Positions 1 through 11,325 are shown, counted from the stretch's first letter. The stretch is DNA of 64,000 bases from Climacium dendroides (GCA_950106755.1 OX467082.1:11594001-11658000); one strand, 5' to 3'. A program made the numbers and translations. Notes: generated by a model not told the origin, from the letters alone.

Positions 1-270
1 AAATTAATGCGGGCTGATCGATGAAGGCAATAAAATCAATTAAATGCCGAACATAGTCGCCAAGTCGTGGACTTGGTCGGCTGGTTTCATATGTCGGTGG
101 TCAGACAATCGGTCCGCGGTTCGATCCTCGTCAGCTGTGTTGACTGATTCGAGAGACTCACGACTTGGCATGCTAGTGAGGCAGGAATAACAGTCGACCC
201 GCTATCCCACCCCTGAGCTGTAAATGTGACAAGATGATGTACATCCCAAGATGGTTAACAAGCTCCAGCA
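1..270 (+). other. Unclassified edge sequence with a Pol III B-box-like motif
   Basis: No protein-coding signal. Around 110-121 there is a GGTTCGATCC stretch that fits the Pol III B box. About 45 bases upstream, near 66-76, is a weak A-box-like TGGTCGGCTGG. This layout would fit the head of a tRNA-derived SINE, but no tRNA fold, tail or target duplication was found. The 3' LTR of the neighbouring minus-strand copia element is expected here and is not visible, so this could also be a later insertion or a junction. Confidence 0.2.
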
Positions 271-513
271 TTGAACCCCAAACCGTGGTTCTCACCACGA
301 CCCCACCTTTTCTATTCGAAAATTCCCGTAAGATTTTACGGTTGTTGCCTCATTAAAACCTTATCTAGGAAAACCTTGGTTATATTCAAGGATAAAACCA
401 CAGATGAAGGAAAAAGAGTACAACTCCTTTATCAATCCATTCTCATAGTAAAACCCAGTGGGAAAAAACCATGGAAGGATATCAAAAGGATCAATAAATT
501 TCATAATGAAAAT

Positions 514-2388
514 CTATTGAATTTCTTGTTCTAAAAGACCAAGTCGCCGCATTCCAATATCATGGACAAGTCGACGATGAGTAGATGCTGAAAAGGCCTT
601 GGTAAAAAGATCAACTAGATTATTTACTGATGCAATTTTATTTATCTCAAGTACTTTGTCTGTAATCAAATCATTGGTATAGGTGAAATACTTTGGATCA
701 ATATGCTTTGTACGATCACCTTTAATAAAACCTGCTTGCATTTGAGTAACACAAGTACTATTGTCTTCGTATAAAACAATTGGAGAATTATCATAAAATA
801 ATCCACAATTCGTTCGAATGAACTTGTCAATCGATCTTAACTAGACGCATTCTCGAGATGCTTCATGTAAGGCAATGATTTCTGCATGATTTGATGATGT
901 TGCAGTGATAGTTTGCTTTACGGATTTCCAAGATATTGCAGCTCCATGTCGCAAGAAAACATAGCTTGTTTGAGATTTTGATGTTGCAAGATCTGATCTA
1001 TATACAGCATCAGCATATCCAACCAATGTTGGATCTCGCGATCGAGTATAGTGTAGTCCCAAATCTTCAGTTCCTTTCAAATAACGAAAAAGATGTTTGA
1101 TGCCATTCCAATGTCGAAGTGTAGGACGAGCACTATGTCTTGCAAGAACACTAACTGCAAATGCAATGTCAGGCCTTGTAGACGTAGCTAAGTATAAAAG
1201 TGCTCCAACCGCAGCGAGGTATGGATAGTTTTCACCCAATGTTTCCTCCTCCTCCTCGCAAGGACGGTAAGGATCTTCACCGTTTGAACTCCGACATACC
1301 ATAGGAGATGATAAAGGATAGGCATCGAGCATGTTGAATCTTTTCAAGATTCGGTTGATGTATGTTGTTTGAGAAAGAAAAATGCTACCATCTTTCAAAT
1401 GAAGAACCTGTAAACCAATACAAAATGCAGTTTTGCCAAGTACCTTCATTTCAAACTCATGAATAAGAAGTTGAGTAGCTGCAATATATGCAGATTTGGT
1501 ACCGATAAGGTTCAAATCATCAACATAAACAGCAATGATGACGAAATCATCTTTATCTCGTTTGATAAAAAGACAGGGAAGCAATGTATCATTAATAAAA
1601 TGATTTTCAACAAGAAATTGTCGTAGGCGTTGATACCACATGCGTCCAGATTGTTTGAGACCATATAGTGCACGTTGTAATTTAACACCATGATATTTGC
1701 CTGGAATAGTTGCACTTGAATTTGTAGATTGAAGGCCAGGTGGAACTCTCATATATATATTAGTATGAAGTGAGCCATATAGATAAGCGGTTACCACATC
1801 CATAAGTGTCATCTCAAGGATGGTGTGTACCACCATGCCAAGGAGATATCGAAAAGTAATAGTATCCATAACTGGTGAATATGTGATATCATAATCAATG
1901 CCAAATTTTTGTGTAAATCCTTGAGCAACAAGACGAACTTTGTAGCGAATAATCTGACCTTTGTTATTTTGTTTGCGTACAAAGACAAGTTTGTATCCAA
2001 GAGGTCGTGAATTAAGATTATTCACGATAGGTCCAAAGACTTGTCTCTTGCGTAGAGATTCATACTCCTCCTCAATAGCAGCTTTCCATTTGAGCCAGTC
2101 AGAGCGATTCATCGCTTCTTCAATAGTACGCGGTTCGGGATCATCTTTCTCGCAAGAAAGATGTTCTACAATCATAGAAATGAAATTTTCATCTATGTCA
2201 ATACTTGCTCTGTCCCATACGTGACCCGTACCGCAATACATCACAGATAATTCTGTGTTTGACTAAGACATGTCTCCTTCTGAAATAGATGGATGAACAA
2301 AATTGAAAGTGGTTGCTGTAGGTAGAGAAGGATTAGCAGCATCAAAGATTGTCTTGCGTTTGCGTGGTTGCTTGTCTGGTCCTCGAGT
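514..2388 (-). pseudogene. Copia 1 reverse transcriptase / RNase H region
   Basis: The reverse transcriptase is open from 2244 to 841. It shows the copia landmarks: RYKVRLVAQGF, MDVVTAYLYG (first catalytic Asp, residue 149 from 2244), RALYGLKQSGRMW and YVDD (residues 240-243, at about 1527-1516). The RNase H domain follows (VGYADA, then SKSQTSYVFL, SWKS and HAEIIAL). A single in-frame TAG at 843-841 interrupts RNase H. The same frame continues to 514 with the copia C-terminus (GFIKGDRTKHID to THRRLVHDIGMR). Catalytic residues are present, so loss of function comes from the stops rather than from missing motifs. Confidence 0.9.
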
Positions 2389-3726
2389 CTATTTGCTAAG
2401 AGATTGAGGAGTCGTATTGGTTGTAATTTCTGGTACAAATATTCGAGCAGGAAGATTTCGAGCTTCATTCAATGGAGTTTTTGTAATCCGTGGCGCATCA
2501 TTAAAACCATCAGGTGTCTGATCCGCAATCTTTTGTAAATGCAAAATCTTGGCAACTTTAGTTTCAGCCAAGGATGATCGTGGATCAGGATTTGATGTAA
2601 GTGTTTGAGGTGCTTGAAATGTAAGACCAATAGAAGTCTCTAGAATAAGTGCTCCTCCTCTTAAAGATGGAAATACGTCTTCTTCAAACCGACAGTTGGC
2701 GAAACGCGCACGAAGTAATGTACCAGTAGATGGATTAATGTATCGAATAATACTAGGAGAGTCAAAACCAACATAGATGCCTTCTTGACGATGAGCGCCA
2801 ATAGTATAACATTGAGGTTCTGCAATTGGAACCCAAACACGGCATCCAAATACTCGCAAATGAGATACATTAGGAACTCGTCCTGAGAGAAGTTCTTGTG
2901 ATGAAGCAATCTCTACAGATGAAGGACGAAGCTGAATTAAATTTGCAGCATGTAGAACTGCATGTCCCCACATATATGCCGGCAAATTTGCATGTAAAAG
3001 CAAAGGCCTCGTAATAAGTTGAATTCGCTTGATGAAAGACTCCGCCAATCCATTTTGAGCATGTTCATAGGGAACTGAATATGTCAAATCAATCCCAGTG
3101 GCAATACAATAATCTTCGAAAGATTTGGATCGGAATTCTTGGGCATTATCCATCCGAAGCGTTTTGATTGGATAATCAGGAAAATGAGCCTTAAACCGGA
3201 TAAGCATAGAAAGTAAGTTGGCAAAAGCCAAATTTCTAGATGATAGCAAAGAGACATGAGATTGTCTGCCTGCTGCATCAACCAAAACCAAAAAGTATCG
3301 AAATGGTCCAGACATTGGTGTTATAGGACCACAAATATCACCATGTAGTCTCGAAAGCATTGGTGGTAATTCACTGGGCAGCTTCCATAGAGATGGTCTG
3401 GCAATTAATTTGCCTTGTACACATGCTTGGCATAGTGTCATTGAATTTACATCAGCTGGCTGTAAATTATGACCAAGAACACATGGGAGAATTTTCCGAA
3501 ATAAATTGGAGCCTGGATGACCCAGTCTTCCATGCCACAGTGAAATTTTATTTTCTTTAGAAGATGAAGCAAAACTAGATACAGATGGTGGTCGGATTGG
3601 AATCCGATACAAGCCACTAGCCGCAGCAAAGGCTGTTTCCACTACTTTATTGTTTTGTACAAAAACCAGAGCCTCTCGCCTATCTATATTTCTAGTCGAG
3701 AGATAAAAACCATTGGCGCGGATATC
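2389..3726 (-). pseudogene. Copia 1 integrase region
   Basis: This is the GAG-pre-integrase and integrase core. The open stretch begins at 3642. An HHCC-type zinc-binding part runs from WHGRLGHPG to CQACVQGK. The core has the DD35E catalytic residues: D102 in GDICGP, D165 in RMDNAQEF and E201 in NGLAES (numbered from 3642), with 62 and 35 residues between them as expected of retroviral-type integrases. It would join the LTR cDNA into chromosomal DNA. All three catalytic residues are intact, but the region is cut from reverse transcriptase by in-frame TAG codons at 2391-2389 and 2265-2263. Confidence 0.88.
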
Positions 3727-4056
3727 TCAATAGCTGATCAGGCTTCGAGGCGCAGAGGGAGAAAACATAGCACGCATGCATGTTATGGTGGTGCCCTCAG
3801 GCAAAATCACCTTTGCTGGTCCCTCCTGGAAACGAAACACATTCGATCCAGCCATAGTTATTAAATTTCTGGTTTGCCAAGTTGAAAGTTTATCAACATC
3901 AAAAAATTGCTTATCTTGTAAAATAGTATGTGTGGTTGCAGAGTCAAGAAGCGCATTACAAGACTCACCAGTGGAGGTATCCTCAGCAACATGTGTTTCA
4001 AAATCTTCAGCTCCATACGGATCCATAGCCGCATCCATTGTATGAGCTTCATGGCC
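3727..4056 (-). pseudogene. Copia 1 aspartic protease region
   Basis: The same frame continues from gag. It contains the DSATTH motif, the copia version of the catalytic Asp-Ser/Thr-Gly/Ala triad of retropepsins that cleave the polyprotein. Further on it has a SPSAPRSLISY motif typical of the end of this domain. The matching motifs in the second element are DSATTH and APDAPRSLISY. The region ends at a TGA (3729-3727) where the second element has a coding codon followed by the same LRAN-type sequence, so this stop is a later mutation. On its own the fragment could not be processed correctly with its downstream partners. Confidence 0.8.
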
Positions 4057-5013
4057 CTAAGCTCGAAGTTTCTTGTTCTCTTGGAACATCTTGATAAAAT
4101 AGTCTGCTGTACGGCAAACATTGGCCAAATGGCCAACTCTACCACATTTGTGGCAAGTACGCGTCTCTGACGAACGCTTACCATGGTTTTGAGAAGAAGA
4201 ATTGGTATTCTTCTTGTGCGCATGACTATGACTATAATTATTGGACTGTTTCTGACGATGTTTCTTAAACTTTTGTGACTTAGGTTTGAAATGAGAAACC
4301 TTGATAGCATGAGACTTTGGTACCATACTCCCAATAGGGCGGGCCTCTACATTGCGCAGAAGGATCTCGTTTTGCTTTTCAGCAAGAAGTAATAGAGACA
4401 TGAGATCTGAGTGATTCTCAAATTTCATGTTTCTATACTGCTGGGCAAGTACAACAGAAACTGGTGGGAATGTTGAGAGAGTTTTCTCAATCATTTCCTG
4501 TTCAGTAATGACTTGACCACACAACCGTAATTGCGATATGATGCGGTACAATTCATTGTTGAAAGCAACAAGTGTTGGAAAATCCAATACTCGTAAATGG
4601 GTCCAATCGTGGAGAGCTCTAGGAAGGAACATCGTTTTCTGATGGTCAAACCGAGACTTGAGCTTCTGCCAAAGCTCATCTGGTTTTTCGATCTCTAAAT
4701 ACTGATGTTGTAGAGAAAGAACAACATGACGACGAAGCAAGAGTAGAGCTTTCCAAGAAGTGGAAGCAGAAACAGTGGCAGGAGGAACAGTGGAATCAGT
4801 GGCACTTACAGTAGGAATAGTGTCAAAAACAATAGCGTCTGATAGTCCCGCAACAAATATATGTGCTTTGACTGTCCTCGCCCATAATAAATAATTGATG
4901 CCGTCAGCTGCTAGTTGTGTAAAAAGAAGAGGCTGAAGCCTTGATGGCTCAATAATAGTAGCAGCCACCGGAATAGTCGTAGATGTAGCGACAGAAGATG
5001 TCGAAGTAGTCAT
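4057..5013 (-). pseudogene. Copia 1 gag (capsid/nucleocapsid) part of broken polyprotein
   Basis: This 318-residue open stretch starts at the ATG at 5013 after a Ser/Thr-rich N-terminus and carries the retrotransposon gag (UBN2-like) region. Typical features are a KALLLLRRH stretch and an LSTFPP motif. Near its end is a CCHC zinc knuckle, CHKCGRVGHLANVC (spacing C-2-C-4-H-4-C), which packages the element RNA in virus-like particles. It ends at an in-frame TAG (4059-4057). The protease region follows in the same frame, so the stop splits what was one polyprotein. The start fits the second copia element, which begins its gag in the same sequence context. Confidence 0.85.
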
Positions 5014-5823
5014 GATGTAGAATGAAGAGGATAAAAATATTTTTCCAAGGAAAGTAGGTTTTTGGAAAAATTAGGGTTTAGAATTTAGGGATTTGAAATA
5101 AGAAATAAAGATAAAGATGAAGATATAATAAAAGATAAAGATAAAGGTATAATAAAGATAAAGAAAGATAAAGATGTAATAAATAAAAAATAAAATAAAA
5201 TAAATAAAAAAGTAAAAAGTAAAAGTGAAAAGTAAAAGTAAAGATAAAGAAAAAGATGAAAGTTATAGGTAAAGAGAAAGAGAAAGACAACAATAAAGAA
5301 ATAAAATTATAAAATTATAAAAATAATATATGAAAAGTCAATAATAAATTTAAGATAAAATAAAATAAAATAAAAACACTTGGGGTTTGGAGAGACAAGC
5401 AAGAAGCTTGAGGCGAAGGGGCGGAAGGGAGGAATGAAGAGGTTGCAAAAGATACTAAAAAAAATATGAAGGGTTAGGAGCTCAGAGAGGGAGAAAAAAG
5501 GAGGGGGCGGCAGAAGAAGGGAGCCGGCAAGGAAGGAGGGGGGGGGGGTGAGCCGGCAGGGAAGGAGGGGAGGTGAGCCGGCAGGAAAGGGGTGTTGGAG
5601 GGAGGTGAAGGGTGGATAGAGGGTGCTGGAAGGAGGCGTGCAGGAGGACAGAGGAGGAGGTGAAGCATGCAGGGGGAGCGGTGCAGGGGGAGTCCAGTGA
5701 AGGGAGCTGGGAGACAAAACTGGAGGGGCTTCAAAGCTCCTCCACAAAACAAAATTCTAAACCGGAAAATAGAGAGGAATAGAAAATAGAAATCGTAAGA
5801 ACGTTCAAACTACAACGTGAGAG
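5014..5823 (-). other. Copia 1 untranslated leader with low-complexity and minisatellite sequence
   Basis: About 0.8 kb separates the 5' LTR from gag; the second copia element has only about 80 bp here. From 5090 to 5400 it is an A-rich series of GATAAAG/AAATAAA-like repeats. Around 5515-5600 are about three copies of a GAGCCGGCAGGGAAGG-type repeat. Apparent reading frames here are Phe/Leu- or Pro-rich translations of simple sequence and are not genes. Confidence 0.6.
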
Positions 5824-5836
5824 CGTGCTGATAACG
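5824..5836 (-). other. Copia 1 primer-binding site region
   Basis: Directly inside the 5' LTR, the minus strand reads CGTTATCAGCACG. The same 13 bases lie in the same position in the second copia element (37405-37417). Position and conservation support a minus-strand primer-binding site. It only partly resembles the usual initiator-Met site (TGGTATCAGAGC), so the primer tRNA is not assigned. Confidence 0.6.
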
Positions 5837-6041
5837 TGTTGATTATAATAAACGAAACAAAGACCTCAAAGAACACAAACACAAAGTTGCAAGAGAAGAA
5901 TACCCATACTAACATTGATAGTAGGAAGTATATACAAAGGGAGAGAGACGATGAATAGTACTCTCTCCCTATTGGCTAAGAACTACTTTGTTGACTAACT
6001 CGCCACATGTATGGAGAGCGTTCACACTATGAATCTTAACA
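5837..6041 (-). repeat. Copia 1 5' LTR
   Basis: This is 205 bp. On the minus strand it starts TGTTAAGATTC and ends ATCAACA, giving the TG...CA ends of an LTR. Length and ends resemble the 201-bp LTRs of the second copia element (TGTTGAGATAAG ... AACA). The base-6042 side continues directly into an array repeat unit. The outer end was set by the TGTT motif and by where the array sequence resumes, so it could be off by a few bases. Confidence 0.65.
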
Positions 6042-6783
6042 AACAGAAACCAATTCTGAAAAACTTCGGCAGTGAATGCCACAAAGTAACGTGACTTAAA
6101 TGCGGGACGAAGAGACATTGCATCCCATCGAAACTTCAGTTTCACACTCTCCTCAGACAGACTTATCAACAACAGATGTCGAACTTCTAGTTTTAAACAC
6201 ACAAAAGTGTTTGTATCTGGGTAATTTATTTTCATTTTTAACGAACTCAAGTATGAAAGTGGTGATATAAATTTGTCTTAGCAATGTACCAAATTTTTTA
6301 ATTCATCTATCAAGTGGATAGAAAATATCATGTTGGTACAAATTACATTGATGTCTAAAATATGTTTTCATACACAATCTTGGCAATATCATCCAAGATG
6401 TTATTTTAATTTGAAGTTTTTATGGTGAAAAACTTCATGGTTTTATGTCATTCTCTACCCACATTATTGCACCACAATAGTCTAATAAGTAAGATAGTGT
6501 GCTCTTTAAGCAACCTTTTTTGAGAGCTAATTGCAATTAGGAGAAGCTATACTCCTTGAAACAATTTTTAGTAAATTTTTGTAGGAAGAAAAATGGAGTT
6601 ACATATTCTTTGGACCTTTGTGGAATTAGTTACTAATTTTTGAAGTTGAAATGCTATGGTCACTAAAAGCAACAACCTCCTTCAAAATGTACACTATTGG
6701 TACATTGAAGAAAACAAAATGTACCTCAATGTTAGCGGTTGTTTCTAAAAGCAAGGTCACCTTTTAGAGCACCCAACCTTTAA

Positions 6784-6919
6784 CACTTAAATGACGTTGA
6801 GGTTGAAAAGTGTCCGATGGATGATTTGACTGCTATTTAAATACAAAATGCACCTATTGGTCCAGTAATCCAAACATTTTAGCAACTATCTTGGTTATAG
6901 GGGTTGCGTCCTTGAAGGG
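6784..6919 (+). mobile_element. TTAA-flanked short element, copy a
   Basis: 136 bp, flanked by TTAA at 6780-6783 and 6920-6923. Ends are CACTTAAATGACG and, on the other strand, CCCTTCAAGGACG (10 of 13 matching). Array copies without it read ACCTTAAATCC at this place, which shows the empty site with a single TTAA. Confidence 0.6.
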
Positions 6920-7564
6920 TTAAACCCTAAATAATCAAAGGATTGAAAATGGATACTAAGAATTATTTAACCTTCTAAAGATTGGCTTCCATATGGAATC
7001 AAGGACATTTAAAAGCCACCACTAAACATTTCACTTCAATAAACCAATGGTGTACATTTTAGGAGGTGGTTTTTTTAATGATCAATGAGTTTTAACTTCA
7101 AAAATTTGTAACTAATTGCACAAAGTCCAAAACATACGAAACAACTTTGATTCGATGCGTTTTTTTCCTACGTAAATTTCTTGAAAATTGTTTTGAGAAG
7201 TTTAGCTTCCCCTTGGGAATGTACTCACTGTTCAAAAGATTGCTTTAACACCAATTGAATCTCGTTTAGAAATAGGTCTGAATTTATTCCTAAGATCCTC
7301 AGTAACAACACTCTGCAACCCCTAAACATCACATTAGATGTTTTGGGGATGTTGAAAATCTGGAATTTCTTCAAAGTATTTAGTCATCAAGTATTATAAT
7401 CTGAAAATCCACACAGTGGATTCTCTTTGAAATTGCACATTTACATCATCAAGTAATTCATTCCAAAATCCAACCGTGATGTCCTCGCTTAAACGAGACA
7501 ATTTCAAATTATTCCATTTTTCCTTATCAAGTGCAAAAAAACTCTTCACTTCTAGTGCTTGGTT

Positions 7565-7690
7565 TGTGACGATTAGGGGATTAACAACAAATGAAAATGT
7601 GGTGTTTGGCTTATGACATTTACAGATTAATACTAAATGAGACTGTGGTATTCGGCTTGTGACGTTTATGGGTGAACACCAAGTGAAAAT
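7565..7690 (+). repeat. About 47-bp minisatellite inside array unit 1
   Basis: Repeats of GTGACGTTTAGGGGTTAACACC followed by a GTGGTGTTTGGCTT stretch, with substitutions. The same repeat occurs in other units and inverted at 61,200-61,380. Confidence 0.5.
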
Positions 7691-8594
7691 GTACTTGAAG
7701 TCCAGAAATGGTCATCCTAAAAATTGCATCGACCATATTACAATGGATGAAATTTTTTTTGAAGGGTTAATAATGTGTTTCCAACAATGGTGATCTTGAG
7801 TTTTACTGTGTCACCACTTTTAAATTTGGAGTTGCTCTTCAAACATCAGCTTCATCTTTGATGATGAAAATGTTGGACGTAAGCTCCCTGTCTGGTCAAA
7901 TCCCATTTTGAAAAACTTCAGGAGAAACCCATTTTAAAAAACTTCAGCAGTGAATGCTGCAACATGACTTCTGTGCGGGACGACAAGAAGTCCCATCCCA
8001 TGGCAACTTCAGTTTCAGTTTTAAACACATAATAAGCCGGGCTTCTTTACTTTCACTTTTTAACGAACTCTTTGAAGTGCAAAAGTGCCAATATAAATCT
8101 TTTTTCAGCGGTACACCATATTTTGCATTTATCTATATAGTCGATAGAAAATATCATGTTAGCACAAATTATATGTCTATAAATATGTTTTCATTCAAAA
8201 CTTGGCAACTTCATTCAAGATGTTTTTTTAATTTGAAGTTTTTTGGCAAAAAATTTCATGGTTTTTTTTTCATTTTCAATCAAATTATCATTTTTCAGTG
8301 CAATTTGGTACCAGGAAGCTTAATAAGTAAGGTAGTTTGTTCTGAAAATGACCTCTCCTCAGAGTTGATTGCATTTGGGGGGAAACTAAACTCCTTGAAA
8401 CAATTTTCAGTGAATTTTTGTAGGAAGAAAAATAGAATTGGCATCACACCTAAGTCGTTTCGTATTCTCTAGACCTTTGTAGAATTAGTGGAAACATTTT
8501 GAAGTTAAAACACAATGGTCACCAAAAGCAACAACCTTTTGACAAAATCTACACTATTGGTACATTGAAGAAAGGAAGGTTGATTTTTAGAGCA

Positions 8595-9458
8595 TCATAC
8601 TACTAAAATCATAAGTCCCTCTGTAATATCATAAATGCTATCATTAATACTAGGGGCTTGTGCTTGCTATGCTACGCATTCATTGTATCATATATTAGTA
8701 AAATTTTGATATATTTGAATAGAATGCATGATAATGATTTCAATAAGACTTTAAAATAATTATTTAAAATATTTTGTAAAAATATTTTCAATCATGCATA
8801 CATAGAAATTGTATTTTCACACAATGTGATATTACAAAAATAGAGTAGCAGTTTGCAATCACTTTTGTAATATCACTTTTTACAAAGGGTGATATTATAG
8901 AAATAATATAGTTGTTGCAATTGAGGTGATATTAAAGAGGATCAATATGGTGATATTATAGAGGTAGCAATTCCATTGCTTCTCTTGGATTTACACTTCT
9001 TTTGCCCTTCTATAATTTTGTGCTTTTGTGAGCTTTGAGCTTCTGATTTCAATTTTCTATTGCTACTACCAAATGATTTGAGAAATTTATTAGATTGAAG
9101 CGATTTTGGATTCTACAACAATTAAGTTGTTCACGAAGCTTTTGAGATTTACAAGTTTTTCTTTTCAATTCTTCAATTTGGGTTGCCATTTTTTGTAACA
9201 ATGGAGTCAAATTTCTAATGTATTCTAATGTATGTGTATCTTTTATAGTATTTACCATTACATATGTTTCATTCATCATTCAATAAATTTCTATTGTACA
9301 TTTCAATATATGCTTACTTATAAAAAAAATTATACAAAGAATTTAGTCATTTTTTTTGAAGATTTATTGAAATTTTTGTTTTGCATTCTATCTAATACAT
9401 AAAAATTCTTATAAAATTCTAATGATGAATGCGTAGCATAGCAGGCGCCAACCACTAG
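8595..9458 (+). mobile_element. Non-autonomous Helitron 1
   Basis: 864 bp. The 5' end is TCATACTACTAAAATC and the 3' end is ...GCGCCAACCACTAG, the TC...CTRR ends of Helitrons. It lies between A (8594) and T (9459) with no target duplication, as rolling-circle insertion predicts. The related array copy near 19,520 (TTTTTAGAGCGTTCAACC) shows the uninterrupted site. Just before the 3' end is a short hairpin, ATGC-GTA-GCAT. A TGCTATGCTACGCATTCA motif near 8,670 is repeated inverted at the 3' end. No Rep/helicase gene is present, so movement would need an autonomous partner. Confidence 0.8.
9049..9279 (-). CDS. Small reading frame of unknown function inside Helitron 1
   Basis: 76 codons, antisense to the Helitron. 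The predicted peptide is charged and mostly helical in look, with a possible coiled-coil centre (LLQKMATQIEELKRK). No domain is recognised. A clearly homologous frame starts at 30,048 in Helitron 2, beginning with the same MMNE but stopped after 45 codons. Differences between the two are mostly amino-acid changing, which argues against a conserved protein. It may be a captured exon or chance open frame. Confidence 0.25.
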   Translation of the reverse strand: MMNETYVMVNTIKDTHTLEYIRNLTPLLQKMATQIEELKRKTCKSQKLREQLNCCRIQNRFNLINFSNHLVVAIEN

Positions 9459-10689
9459 TTCTACCTTAAATTCAAAACAATCAAAGCATCATAAGTGGAT
9501 TCTAAGAATTATTTAAACCTCTCTAAGAGCCAGCTTCTATGAGGAGTCTCGGACATTTAGAAGCCACCACTAACATAGAGGTACATTTTGCTTTCTTCAT
9601 TGCACCATTAGTGTATATTTCAAGAGGGGATTGCTTTAAGGCACCATCGTGTTTCAAAAATTCCTAACTAAATGCACAAAGGTCCAAAACATATGAAATG
9701 ACTTTGGCTTGATGCATTTTTTTCTGAACAAAATTTTTTTTGACGTAATTCCAACGACGGTGGCCTTGAGTTTTACTGCGTTTGCACTTTTAATTTGGAG
9801 TTGTGCTTCAAACATCAGCTTCATCTTTCATGATGAGAACGTTGGACATTACTTAAGCCCCCTGTCTGGTCAAAACTGATTTTGAAAAACTTCAACAGAA
9901 ACCCATTTTGAAAAACTTCGCAATGAAAGCCACAAAGTAGCGTGACTTGTGTGCGGGACGACGAGAAGAGTCCCATCCCATGGCAACTTCAGTTTCAATC
10001 GCAACACACACTCGTGCTTTGACAAACTTATCGACAACAAATGTCTAACTTCTGGTTTTAAACGCACAAAAGTGTTTGTGAATGGGTAATAAGCAAGGTT
10101 TCTTTATTTTCATTTTTAACGAACTTAAGTACGAAAGTGGCAGTATTAACTTTTTTTTAGCGGTACACCAAATTTTTGAATTCATCTATATAGTAGAAAA
10201 TATCATGTTGGTACAAATTATATGATTATAAATATGTTTTCATACACAATCTTGGCAATTTCATCCAAGATGTTTTTGTTTACTTTGAAGTTTTTTAGGC
10301 AAAAAACTTCATGGTTTTTTGCCATTTTCTCCAAATTTTTGCACCAAAATGTCCGGTAAGTAAGGTAGTGTGCTCTTAAAGCAACCTTTTTTAAGAGCTA
10401 ATTGTAATTTGAGGAAGCTATACTCCTCGAAACGATTTCCAGTAAATGTTTGTAGGAAGAAAAATGGAATTTCATATTCTTTGGACCTTCGTGGAATTTG
10501 TTACTAATTTTTGAAGTTGAAACGCAATGATCACTAAATTACTTGTCTAATAAATATGTTTTCATCCACGATCTAGCAATTGCATCCAAGTTTTTTCGTA
10601 TTTGAAGTTTTTTCGGCGTAAAAATTCATAATTGTTTGCCATTTCAACCAAATTATTTTTTTCTTGGTCTAATATGGCACCAAAAGCCT

Positions 10690-11325
10690 AATAAGTAAGG
10701 TAGTGTGTTTTAAAAGTGACTTCTTCTTAGAGTTGATTCCAATTTGGTGGGGCTACAATCCTTCAAACAATTTTCAATAAATTTTTGTAGGAAGAAAAAT
10801 AGAATTGGCATCACACCCAAGTCGTTTCATATTCCTCGAACCTTTGTGTAATTAATTCAAACATTTTGAAGTTGAAAAGCAATGGTCACTAAAAGCAAAA
10901 AACCCTTTAAACAAAATGTACATTGTTGGTACATTGAAGAAAGCAATGTTATTTTTTAGAGCACCCTACCTTAAATCCAAATCCATCATAGCATCACAAA
11001 TGGATACTAAAAATTATTTAACCCTCTTAAGGGCTAGCTTGCGTGTGGAGTCAGTGGCATTTAAAAGTCACCACATAGAGATATATTTTACTTTCTTCAA
11101 TGCACCACCAATGTACATTTCAAGAGGTGGTTGCTTTAAGCGACCATTGCGTTTCAACTTCAAAACTTTCTAACGAATTGCACAAAAGGTCCCAAAAATA
11201 CAAAACGACTTCAGTTCAATGCATTTATTTCCTACAAAAATTTCCTCAAAATTGTTTCTATAAGTTTAACTTCCCCTTGGAAATGTAGTGAGCTCTTAAA
11301 AAGATTACTTTAACACCAAACTTCT
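10690..11325. repeat. Array module that is an imperfect palindrome (clearest example)
   Basis: The left arm (about 10,690-10,946) and right arm (about 11,090-11,325) are homologous in inverted orientation. The left GGACC/GAACCTTTGTG...TTTTGAAGTTGAAA...TGGTCACTAAAAGC...TACATTGAAGAAAGC reappears on the other strand of the right arm in the same order. Arms are roughly 230-250 bp around a loop of about 140 bp. The same layout is clear at 13,808-14,240 and 16,395-16,950. An RNA from either strand could fold into a long imperfect hairpin. Confidence 0.7.

Larger units (their letters stand above)
271..6041 (-). mobile_element. Ty1/copia LTR retrotransposon 1, decayed, 3' LTR not seen
   Basis: In minus-strand order: a 205-bp 5' LTR (6041-5837), primer-binding region, a long purine-rich leader, then one reading frame from 5013 to 514 with gag, protease, integrase, reverse transcriptase and RNase H. 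The order integrase before reverse transcriptase defines the copia (Pseudoviridae) type. The frame has no frameshift over 4.5 kb but five in-frame stops (ending at 4057, 3727, 2389, 2263 and 841). The outer side of the 5' LTR abuts an array repeat unit from about 6042, so the element inserted into the array. The sequence downstream of the frame (about 330-360) has a T-rich stretch and a TTTTAATGAGG motif also found before the LTR of the second copia element. No 3' LTR copy occurs before position 1 of the window, so the left boundary is uncertain. Confidence 0.9.

Noticed and set aside
110..121. tRNA gene suggested by GGTTCGATCC
   Set aside because: No cloverleaf, anticodon loop or acceptor stem could be drawn; kept only as a possible SINE motif.
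5078..5752. Phe-rich and Pro-rich minus-strand frames
   Set aside because: They translate the purine-rich leader repeats of copia 1 and resemble no protein.
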